A stretch of 7,907 nucleotides of DNA, taken from positions 1 to 7,907 of the forward strand of contig CAYNPH010000013.1 of the NCBI GenBank assembly GCA_964399035.1, written 5' to 3'. Both the position numbers and the translations under genes were made by a program. Within the stretch, counting starts at the first letter, position 1. Every line of letters starts with the position of its first letter. The notes under the pieces were generated by a model, which was not told the DNA's origin, ran no database searches, and worked only from the letters and a program-made list of their open reading frames with translations. Shown here piece by piece: positions 1 through 5,873 of the stretch. This DNA comes from WAOL01 sp964399035 (lineage in GTDB: Archaea > Thermoproteota > Thermoprotei_A > Sulfolobales > NBVN01).

Positions 1-3000
1 CGGCAGGCACTGTCACGGTGCTCGTCACGCACGCCGCGTCATGATCCTTCCCGTGAGCTATGTCCTCCCTAACACAGAACGTTATCCTAGCCCCAGCTAA
101 CCCGGTGTCCGTCTTGATCATCACCTTAGCATCAACCCACGTCCACGCACCAACACTCGTCACCTCACGCCCATTAACATACCAACGAACACTCTCAACC
201 CTGTATGATGGGCTGACGTACCTTAGCCTGGGCGGGTAGTTGCTTTCTTGGTGCCAGTCATAGTCCGGGTTGTCGCTCTTGACCTGTATGAAGTATCCTC
301 GCGTGTAGGTGCTGTAGAATAGGTGGCTGTGGTGGTGGTAGTTTGCCTGGAAGTGTATTGTCGCGGTGTAGGTGCTTCCCTCAGGTATCGTTACTGTGCT
401 CGTCACGCACGCCGCGTCATGATCCTTCCCGTGCGCAATATCCTCCCTAACACAGAACGTTATCCTAGCCCCAGCTAACCCGGTGTCCGTCTTGATCGTC
501 ACCTTAGCATCAACCCACGTCCCCGCACCAACACTCGTCACCTCACGCCCATTAACATACCAACGAACACTCTCAACCCTGTATGATGGGCTAACATACC
601 TTAGCCTGGGCGGGTAGTCACTCTTCTGGTGCCAGTCGTAGTCGGGTAGGTCTGACTGAACCTGTATGAAGTACCCCTTTATCCTCGCGTAATGCTTCGC
701 TGTGAAGTCGATGGTCACGACCTTCATGCCGCCTGGCGAGATCGTTAGTTGGGGGGTAACGCACTTCACGTCCGCGTCGGGCAGGCCCGCCTTGTCGGCC
801 CTGACGCACACCTTGACGGGCACTTGATATAGGCCTGTGGAGGTCACTATATATACTCTCGCCTCCACCTGCTGGTTCTCGACTACCTTGCTCACGCTCC
901 TGCCCTCCACGACCCACTGGACGCCGGACACCATGTACTCTTGGGGCTTGAGCTTGAGTCTTGGCGGGTAGTCGCTTTTCTGATGCCATTCGTAGTCTAT
1001 GTCGGGGCTCGTTACTTGGATGAAGTACCCTCTAAGGTTTTTCTCCTCGTGGGCTTGGAAGCGTATGGTCGCTATGTAGTACTGCCCCTTAAGTATGGTA
1101 ACTTCCTTCGTCGTGCACGCTAGGTCCTGGTCCCCGTGGTGCGCTATGTCCTTCCTAACGCAGAACTTTATGGGTAGTGAGTTCAGGTCGGTGTCGGCAA
1201 CGATCTTGACGTTGGCGTTAACCCAGTCGCCGCTGACGACCTCACCGCTCTGCTTACCGTTAACTGACCATGAGACGCTGTCAACGTGGAACTTCTGGTC
1301 TATGAGGTACAGTGAGGAGAACACCGTCTCGCACGGCATCTCGGTTTTCAAATCATCGCTCTTGACTACGGGGAAGTATGACCTCAGGTGCGGTTCCTTC
1401 TTAGCCTTAAACCCGAACCCTATGGATATCGTGTCCCCGGGGAACATCCTGTCGGTTATTGGGACGGTGACGCACTTCAGGTTCTTGTCCTTATGCATCG
1501 CCAGGTCCTCCCTGACGCAGACGGTGATGTGCCCGTGATCTATTATGGCTCCGGGCGTTAGCGTTACCGTCAGATCCACGTTGGATCCGTAGCTTACGAC
1601 GTACTCGTACCCGTTGCAGTATGGTGCGTGCCCGTTAACCGACCACGAGATCTTAGTGATGACTAGGGGCGGCACTAACGCGAGCCTAGGCGGGTATAGG
1701 TTCTCGGTCTTGTACTCGGCCAGCACCTTGCCGGTGGTGTAGTCGTAGATCTTGTAGGTTACGTAGTAACCCCTTATGTACCCAATGTCCGTGGGCAGTA
1801 TGCCCTCGCTCTTATCGTTCTCTTGGAACGGTATCGTGACCGTCAGGACGTCGCCTAGGTGCCCGTTCTGGAAGGTTTTCTCCACGCACTTTATTTCCTG
1901 GTCGTTCCAAGCGTTTATTTCCCGCATGACGCAGGCTTTCAGCGTTGACACGTCGAAGTCCTTCAGCACCCGGAACTTAAGTACCGCCTCAACACTCGCT
2001 CCCGTGGTTACGAAGGTCACGTTATACCCGTCCTGAACCCAGAATAGGTTTGTCAGCATGTATGGTGCGTGAACGGCGGCTAGCCTCGGCAGGAACCTAT
2101 CCGGCAGCTCGTCAACGTACAGTGGCTCATCGCTCGAAACTATTACGAAGAACCCCCTTAACTTACCTATGTCGTCTGGGCTGAGCACGCCCCTACTTAT
2201 GAGGTCGCCTAGGTTGAAGGTTACGTTTATTCTGTAGTTATGGTTGCTGACGAGCCTCACCTTCGCCTTAGTCTTCATTATGACCTTATCGATCGCGTGC
2301 TTTAGGTCCGCCTTCACGATCACGTTGAGGTTGACGTCATGGTTAACCGTCGTTGCTGACGTAACCGTGATTACTGCCTTGATGTTCATGTTCTTCGATC
2401 CCGCCGTGCTGAACGCGTTCATTTTGACGCCGTTAACGTACCACGCTACGTTATCTACGTAGAATGGCGCGTCCGAATGCACCACCCTAAGCCTTGGCGG
2501 GTAGGAGTTCGGCATTACGTAATGCTCGAGTTCCTCGTTGAGGTAGCCGCCGCCGGAGGAGCCGACCGTCCCGTTAGGGCCGGCACCGAACAGTATGAAG
2601 TAGCTGGGCGACCTAAGGCCGTATACCGCGTAGTAACCTACCTTCCCAAGATTCGCTTGCAGGGTGTTCAGCGTCGCCTCGAACTTAACGGTCACCACGA
2701 ATATGTCGCCGGCATGCCCGCTTACCTTCTGGAGGTCCTTATTGCACGCCACGAAGTCCTCTAACGAGAAGTTTGTTCCGTTGCCGTAGTCAGACGCAAC
2801 GCACACGCCCAGCGGGAAGTCCGTCACGTCCTTAACTAACTTCAGGGTTGCTTGAAGGGTGACTTCGGTCCCGCTCCTCACTGTGTGGACGCTGTGTCCG
2901 TTAACTAACCACGTGGTGTTTATTACTGTGAACGGTATCAGCACGAGGGTTCCGTTGCTACCGCTGCTGTTGTTTGAAGCCCCCACAGCCCCCACGGAGC

Positions 3001-3574
3001 TTGGGGGTGCTGAGACGCTCATACCGTGTGACCTGGCCGCGGCCAAGGTTAGCATGAATGCCTTAGTGAGGTTGGCGTCGGTCTTAGTATTAGCGAGCAC
3101 CTTAACCGTGGAGTACCGTATTAACCCGTACCACGCGGCGGGCGTTGAGGCCTCCAGCCTGAGCGTTACCGGGACCACAGCGCCCTCCCTTAAGGCCCTA
3201 GCCAGGATCTTGAGGGCGTCATCGCTCGTCACGTTCAGCGTTAGGGTGACGCCCTGACTCGCCCTAGGGCCTAGCGTGAGCTTCCCTCCCTTAACCTCAC
3301 CTATCACAGTTCCGTTGACTAGGGCTTCGTACCGCACGTCGCTGAACGTGAGGGGCTTCCCCGAGGGGTTGCTGACGTTCGCCCTCAGTTTAAGGGTTAT
3401 GAGTGGCTTGTCAAGCACCATGCTTAGTGACGCCACGCTTAAGTCGCTTAAAATTACCTTGTGTTCCTGAGGTCCCGCCACGTAGCCGTAGGCGAACCCT
3501 CCTACCAGCACGGCCAGCACCGTGAGGCCCGCTAAGGCGGCCCAGACCTTCCTGCTTAGAGCCAACGCATCCAC
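1..3574 (-). CDS. Giant exported tandem-repeat protein with LEA14/WHy-like N-terminal domain, 3' end outside window
   Basis: One open frame of 1191 codons with no stop runs from GTG at 3574 off the left edge. Residues 8-9 are RK and 10-33 are hydrophobic, giving a signal peptide or N-terminal anchor with the rest outside the cell. Residues about 40-158 read like a LEA14/WHy domain (NVSNPSGKPL, then an alternating beta pattern, with an NGT sequon). A Ser/Gly/Asn-rich linker follows (about 175-205). Eight units then begin around tryptophans 222, 378, 512, 644, 769, 887, 1005 and 1131. Cysteine pairs sit at 258/277, 548/563, 686/701, 805/820, 923/938, 1041/1056 and 1167/1182; unit 2 has none. 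Beta-rich segments suggest Ig-like sandwiches, as in CARDB-type surface proteins (inference). The GTG is chosen because it is the first start after a TATA box; TTG at 3565 is an alternative. A cell-surface or S-layer-associated role is likely but unproven. The C-terminal anchor is not visible. Confidence 0.88.
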   Translation of the reverse strand, partial: MDALALSRKVWAALAGLTVLAVLVGGFAYGYVAGPQEHKVILSDLSVASLSMVLDKPLITLKLRANVSNPSGKPLTFSDVRYEALVNGTVIGEVKGGKLTLGPRASQGVTLTLNVTSDDALKILARALREGAVVPVTLRLEASTPAAWYGLIRYSTVKVLANTKTDANLTKAFMLTLAAARSHGMSVSAPPSSVGAVGASNNSSGSNGTLVLIPFTVINTTWLVNGHSVHTVRSGTEVTLQATLKLVKDVTDFPLGVCVASDYGNGTNFSLEDFVACNKDLQKVSGHAGDIFVVTVKFEATLNTLQANLGKVGYYAVYGLRSPSYFILFGAGPNGTVGSSGGGYLNEELEHYVMPNSYPPRLRVVHSDAPFYVDNVAWYVNGVKMNAFSTAGSKNMNIKAVITVTSATTVNHDVNLNVIVKADLKHAIDKVIMKTKAKVRLVSNHNYRINVTFNLGDLISRGVLSPDDIGKLRGFFVIVSSDEPLYVDELPDRFLPRLAAVHAPYMLTNLFWVQDGYNVTFVTTGASVEAVLKFRVLKDFDVSTLKACVMREINAWNDQEIKCVEKTFQNGHLGDVLTVTIPFQENDKSEGILPTDIGYIRGYYVTYKIYDYTTGKVLAEYKTENLYPPRLALVPPLVITKISWSVNGHAPYCNGYEYVVSYGSNVDLTVTLTPGAIIDHGHITVCVREDLAMHKDKNLKCVTVPITDRMFPGDTISIGFGFKAKKEPHLRSYFPVVKSDDLKTEMPCETVFSSLYLIDQKFHVDSVSWSVNGKQSGEVVSGDWVNANVKIVADTDLNSLPIKFCVRKDIAHHGDQDLACTTKEVTILKGQYYIATIRFQAHEEKNLRGYFIQVTSPDIDYEWHQKSDYPPRLKLKPQEYMVSGVQWVVEGRSVSKVVENQQVEARVYIVTSTGLYQVPVKVCVRADKAGLPDADVKCVTPQLTISPGGMKVVTIDFTAKHYARIKGYFIQVQSDLPDYDWHQKSDYPPRLRYVSPSYRVESVRWYVNGREVTSVGAGTWVDAKVTIKTDTGLAGARITFCVREDIAHGKDHDAACVTSTVTIPEGSTYTATIHFQANYHHHSHLFYSTYTRGYFIQVKSDNPDYDWHQESNYPPRLRYVSPSYRVESVRWYVNGREVTSVGAWTWVDAKVMIKTDTGLAGARITFCVREDIAHGKDHDAACVTSTVTVPA
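18..240 (-). repeat. 223-bp near-identical direct repeat, copy in unit 8
   Basis: This matches 396-618 at a fixed offset of 378 bases (126 codons) with seven mismatches by my hand alignment: positions 56, 59, 62, 120, 145, 215 and 218. Five are silent; two change the protein (Thr to Met at 120, Gly to Trp at 145, relative to the other copy). The offset is a whole number of codons, so the frame is kept. Confidence 0.92.
396..618 (-). repeat. 223-bp near-identical direct repeat, copy in unit 7
   Basis: This is the partner of 18-240. The segment is rich in T-ending codons (CGT, TAT, AAT, AGT, GAT, TGT), whereas flanking units mostly use TAC, AAC, AGC, GAC and AGG for the same residues. Similarity falls off sharply at the left end, inside the beta-strand after the second cysteine, and at the right end, just after the YPPRL motif. 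Confidence 0.92.
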
Positions 3575-3599
3575 CCACGTATTTCTGGTAGATACATTT

Positions 3600-3632
3600 A
3601 CAAGAAATGTAGCGGTATCTATCTTTAAAACA
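3600..3632 (-). promoter_or_regulatory. TATA-type promoter of the giant surface protein gene
   Basis: On the minus strand, TTTTAAAG lies at 3630-3623 with a purine-rich stretch (GTAAGTG) just upstream that could serve as BRE. Transcription would begin near 3600, leaving a leader of about 25 bases before GTG at 3574. No convincing Shine-Dalgarno sequence precedes that GTG. Confidence 0.55.
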
Positions 3633-3689
3633 CTTACCAGTAGAATGGGGTGTTCGAGGGGTTCGTAAACGCACGTTATTGACGGGCCC

Positions 3690-3708
3690 CCTGCGGGGTC
3701 TCCGCAGG
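3690..3708. other. GC-rich hairpin between divergent promoters
   Basis: CCTGCGG (3690-3696) pairs perfectly with CCGCAGG (3702-3708) across a 5-base loop, followed on the plus strand by TTCTTT. It sits upstream of both divergent genes, so a role as terminator of either is not obvious. It could stop stray antisense transcripts or serve as a protein site. Function unknown. Confidence 0.45.
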
Positions 3709-3741
3709 TTCTTTGTGGGTGTTGAGGAGCCCTCAGTAAAG

Positions 3742-3749
3742 TTTATTAA
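3742..3749 (+). promoter_or_regulatory. TATA box for membrane protein/regulator operon
   Basis: TTTATTAA lies about 40 bases upstream of the GTG at 3786. It predicts a transcription start near 3770, inside or at the edge of the adjacent palindrome. Confidence 0.5.
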
Positions 3750-3750
3750 G

Positions 3751-3772
3751 AGTAAACCTAAATAGGTTTACT
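3751..3772. promoter_or_regulatory. 22-bp perfect palindrome, candidate operator
   Basis: Arm AGTAAACCTA (3751-3760) and its exact reverse complement TAGGTTTACT (3763-3772) are separated by AA. The palindrome lies between the TATA box and the start codon, over the predicted transcription start, where archaeal repressors commonly block polymerase. A dimeric helix-turn-helix protein is encoded as the second gene of this transcript, so autoregulation is the simplest model (inference). A lone half-site GTAAAC occurs at 3665-3670, nearer the divergent surface-protein promoter. A spacer that short allows a cruciform only weakly, which favours protein binding over an RNA hairpin. Confidence 0.65.
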
Positions 3773-3785
3773 TGGGTGTACTGAG

Positions 3786-4598
3786 GTGGACGAACACCGC
3801 GTCTGGCCCCTCCCATACTCAGGTATTCCGGCTGCACTGAGTGGCGCCTCGATGGTGCTGATGGTGTTCGCGCTCATAGCGGCCATCACCTCCAGCGGTA
3901 GCTGGTTATTCCTCGCAACCTTCCTATGCGGTGTCGCGTTAAATTTAGTGGGTTGCGGGAGGCGAGTGGTTCTCCGTGGGGACTCGATAGTGCTTGAGTA
4001 CGGTTTCCCCAAGACCTTCATCAAGGTCGTCGTGAGGGACGTTGTCGAGGTCTTCGACATCAGCGAGTTAAGTAGGGGTAGGCTGGCGAGGTACTTTAAG
4101 ATAAGCCTCCTGCCCTTCACTCTAGTAATGGTTTTACCGCTGGCCTACGTTGTTGTTAAGGGTTCCTACCCGAACCCAGCGTACCTCTCGGTCATGGTGC
4201 TCCCGGTGGCGGTGGGGGTCCTCCTAACGACGTTCTTCATATTCACGTCCCCGTCCTACAGGAAGTTCCTTAGGCGGGCAGCGGCCGTCACTGCCGTCAC
4301 GTCGGTTTCCGTCATGTCCTTCATGATTGGTTACCTCTACAGAGACGTGTACGGCACCTCAATATTTCAGCGGCCGGCCGAGGCCGCCGTAGCCATGGCG
4401 GGGGCGGTCCTCCTAGCCCTCTTCGCCGCCCTCATAGCGGTCATGGCCGGGAGGAACCATGTGGTAGTGATCGTGGACTCGAAGGGCAGGCACTACGCGA
4501 TAGGCACGAGGGGCCCTGAGGTCGCTAGGGAAGTCATCAGCGAGGTGCTGAAGCTAATGACCAGTGCCGGAAGGGGTGAGGGGGTGGATGGCGCTTAG
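3786..4598 (+). CDS. Six-helix membrane protein of unknown function with PH-like cytosolic segments
   Basis: This is a 270-residue protein I do not recognise as a named family. Hydrophobic helices are at about 14-34, 38-57, 106-124, 132-153, 165-185 and 199-221. Between helices 2 and 3, residues 58-105 form a charged beta-rich loop (VVLRGDSIVLEYGF, then VVVRDVVEVFDI). After helix 6 comes another beta-helix segment (HVVVIVDSKGRHYAIG, then an amphipathic helix to about 257). Both resemble bacterial PH-like domains of membrane proteins, but this is an impression from the pattern, not a match. The GTG start has GGGTG 7 bases upstream (3774-3778), directly after the palindrome. The 3' end overlaps the regulator gene by 11 bases, so the two are co-transcribed. 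The regulator may control, or be influenced by, this membrane protein. Confidence 0.85.
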   Translation: MDEHRVWPLPYSGIPAALSGASMVLMVFALIAAITSSGSWLFLATFLCGVALNLVGCGRRVVLRGDSIVLEYGFPKTFIKVVVRDVVEVFDISELSRGRLARYFKISLLPFTLVMVLPLAYVVVKGSYPNPAYLSVMVLPVAVGVLLTTFFIFTSPSYRKFLRRAAAVTAVTSVSVMSFMIGYLYRDVYGTSIFQRPAEAAVAMAGAVLLALFAALIAVMAGRNHVVVIVDSKGRHYAIGTRGPEVAREVISEVLKLMTSAGRGEGVDGA

Positions 4599-5031
4599 GC
4601 TACCTCAGAGGATGGAGGAGGCCCTCCTCGCGGTGTACGGTGGTGGGAGGAAGGAGTCCGAGGTGGCTAAGGAGTTAGGGGTTAGTAAGCAGGCGATAAG
4701 CAAGTTCGTTAGGGAGGGGAGGGCCCGGCTAACCGAGGTGTTCGTTGAGGTCGCTGAGATCCTCCAGGCAGACCTGATCAGGATTAACCCGACCCGCGGT
4801 TACGCGGTTCTGAAGCCCCGTCAATTAGGTGTGAGGGCGTACGTGATCTACGTCCCGGGAGGTGGTCCGAGGGTGTTGTTCGGAACGAACCCCACGTGCT
4901 CGGGTGAGGCGCGCGCGGCGTGCCGCGAGATCGTCAGGGCGGCTGAGGCGTGGGGCCTGCTCGAGGCGTGCGGGGACTTAAGCAGTGACGAGAAGATAAT
5001 TAAGTGCTTGCTTAAGATGCTTGAGTCTTAA
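4588..5031 (+). CDS. Tfx-like helix-turn-helix transcriptional regulator
   Basis: This is a 147-residue soluble protein. Residues 6-47 form a sigma-region-4/Tfx-like helix-turn-helix: LPQRMEEALLAVYGGG, then SEVAKELGVSKQAISKFVREG with the recognition helix at about 33-43. Residues 50-100 carry the second half typical of archaeal Tfx-type proteins (helix, INPTRGYAVL, a VYVPGG strand pair and GTNP). The C-terminal 45 residues hold four cysteines (104, 112, 128, 140), which could bind metal, sense redox state or form stabilising disulfides. I prefer ATG 4588 because GGTGAG (4575-4580) sits 7 bases upstream; GTG 4564 would add 8 residues with no such site. It overlaps the membrane-protein gene, and the palindrome at 3751-3772 is its likely target. 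Family assignment is by motif memory only. Confidence 0.8.
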   Translation: MALRLPQRMEEALLAVYGGGRKESEVAKELGVSKQAISKFVREGRARLTEVFVEVAEILQADLIRINPTRGYAVLKPRQLGVRAYVIYVPGGGPRVLFGTNPTCSGEARAACREIVRAAEAWGLLEACGDLSSDEKIIKCLLKMLES

Positions 5032-5051
5032 GCCTCCCTCGACACGCCCTG

Positions 5052-5056
5052 TTTTT
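5052..5056 (+). terminator. T-run candidate terminator after the regulator gene
   Basis: Five Ts lie 20 bases after the regulator stop codon and before the promoter of the ABC genes. Archaeal polymerase can terminate at T-runs without a hairpin; this one is short. Confidence 0.35.
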
Positions 5057-5068
5057 ACTCTATAGTGA

Positions 5069-5091
5069 GTCAATCTTTTAACTTCATTGAC
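5069..5091 (+). promoter_or_regulatory. Promoter of ABC exporter operon with flanking inverted repeat
   Basis: The TATA-like TCTTTTAA (5074-5081) predicts transcription from about 5104 and a leader near 38 bases. GTCAAT (5069-5074) and ATTGAC (5086-5091) form a 6-bp inverted repeat around the box, which could be an operator, though arms this short also arise by chance. GGTGGT (5133-5138) just before the GTG could serve as a closely spaced ribosome binding site. Confidence 0.5.
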
Positions 5092-5141
5092 GTATTGAGT
5101 TAATAGCATGTGAGTGAGTACTTGAGCGACGGGGTGGTCGA

Positions 5142-5873
5142 GTGCACGCTGTCGAGGTCCTAGGGCTTAGGAAGAGCTACGGGAAGGTTGAGGCGCTGCG
5201 GGGCCTAACACTTAGGGTAGGGTTCGGGGAGATCTATGGCCTAATAGGCCCTAACGGCGCGGGGAAGACGACCACGCTGAAGTGCTTGGTCGGGCTCCTC
5301 AAGCCCGATGCCGGGCAGGTTAGGGTGTGTGGGAGGGACGTCGTGAGGGAGCGTGTGGAGGCACTCAAGCACGTGGGCTACGTCCCCGAGAACCCGGTGG
5401 TGCTCCAGAACCTCACGGTCGAGGACTTCATTAGGTTCATCACCTCCCTAAGGGGGCTTAAGTGGAGCGACGTTAGGGAGGACTTCGAGGACTACCTAAG
5501 GAAGTTCAGGCTCGCGGGGAAGAGGAAGGCGTTGATGAAGGAGCTCTCCCGCGGAATGACTCAGAAAGCCTTGGTTATTGCCGCGTTGCTCGTTAAGCCT
5601 AAGGTGTTAGTGATGGATGAGCCGATGGCGGGCATGGATCCCGAGGCGCAGCACGTGTTTAAGGAGGAGGTTAGGAGGGCTGTTGAGGAAGGCGCCACGG
5701 CCCTAATATCGAGTCACCTCCTAGACATGGTTGAGAGGTTCTGCACTAGGGTAGGGATAATCAGTGAGGGCCACCTAATCATGGAGGGGAGCATCGAGGA
5801 GGTTAAGGAAGCCGCGGCAGGGAGTAAGAGCTTGGAGGAGGTCTTCCTTAAGGTAGTGTCGCACGGCGGGTGA
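5142..5873 (+). CDS. ABC transporter ATP-binding protein (ABC-2/DrrA-like exporter type)
   Basis: This 243-residue ATPase has the usual length and domain order. Walker A is GPNGAGKTT (36-44). The Q-loop position holds YVPE (80-83), with glutamate in place of glutamine, as is common in the DrrA/NatA-like group. The signature is LSRGMTQK (135-142), Walker B VLVMDEP (155-161), the D-loop AGMDP (163-167) and the switch histidine H192. The C-terminal SLEEVFLKV motif is typical of the same group. It would power transport from the cytosolic face of the membrane, paired with the permease whose GTG start overlaps its TGA by 4 bases. GTG 5142 is the first start after an in-frame TGA at 5115. The substrate cannot be read from sequence; drugs, lipids or envelope components are options. 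Confidence 0.95.
   Translation: MHAVEVLGLRKSYGKVEALRGLTLRVGFGEIYGLIGPNGAGKTTTLKCLVGLLKPDAGQVRVCGRDVVRERVEALKHVGYVPENPVVLQNLTVEDFIRFITSLRGLKWSDVREDFEDYLRKFRLAGKRKALMKELSRGMTQKALVIAALLVKPKVLVMDEPMAGMDPEAQHVFKEEVRRAVEEGATALISSHLLDMVERFCTRVGIISEGHLIMEGSIEEVKEAAAGSKSLEEVFLKVVSHGG

Larger units (their letters stand above)
1..2932 (-). repeat. Tandem protein-coding repeat array, at least 8 units of 118-156 residues
   Basis: Spacing between the unit tryptophans is 156, 134, 132, 125, 118, 118 and 126 residues from the N-terminal end. In units 1, 3, 5, 6, 7 and 8 the first cysteine lies exactly 36 residues after that tryptophan; in unit 4 it lies 42 after. The cysteines enclose 14 residues in units 3-8 and 18 in unit 1. 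Units 5-7 share GYFIQV followed by a D-Y-[DE]-W-H-Q-[KE]-S-[DN]-YPPRL linker. This decays to YPPRL in units 1 and 3 and LPRL in unit 2, and is lost from unit 4. Conservation rises toward the C-terminal side, as expected if the array grew by duplication there. Unit 4 has two extra cysteines (653, 748) that could form a second bridge. Confidence 0.85.

Noticed and set aside
18..618. CRISPR array or insertion sequence
   Set aside because: The repeats are 223 bp, in coding phase, without short spacers, terminal inverted repeats or a transposase.
618..989. Minus-strand open frame inside the surface-protein gene
   Set aside because: It is in a different frame from the continuous 1191-codon gene, has Arg/Gly-rich low-information composition, and no start signal. 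Plus-strand open frames at 941-3470 are rejected for the same reason.
1..3574. Possible frameshifts or pseudogene in the long minus-strand gene
   Set aside because: Translation codon by codon from 3574 to 2 shows no stop, and unit motifs keep phase throughout; the gene merely runs out of the window.
3411..3674. Minus-strand 87-residue open frame over the surface-gene start
   Set aside because: It starts upstream of the TATA box and is Arg/Gly-rich. The signal-peptide frame beginning at 3574 explains this region better.
3758..4120. Minus-strand open frame opposite the membrane-protein gene
   Set aside because: It is antisense to a clear six-helix protein and has a Ser/Thr-rich shadow composition.
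4564..4587. Upstream GTG start for the regulator
   Set aside because: There is no ribosome binding site before it, whereas ATG 4588 has GGTGAG at 7 bases; the extra residues are not part of the domain.
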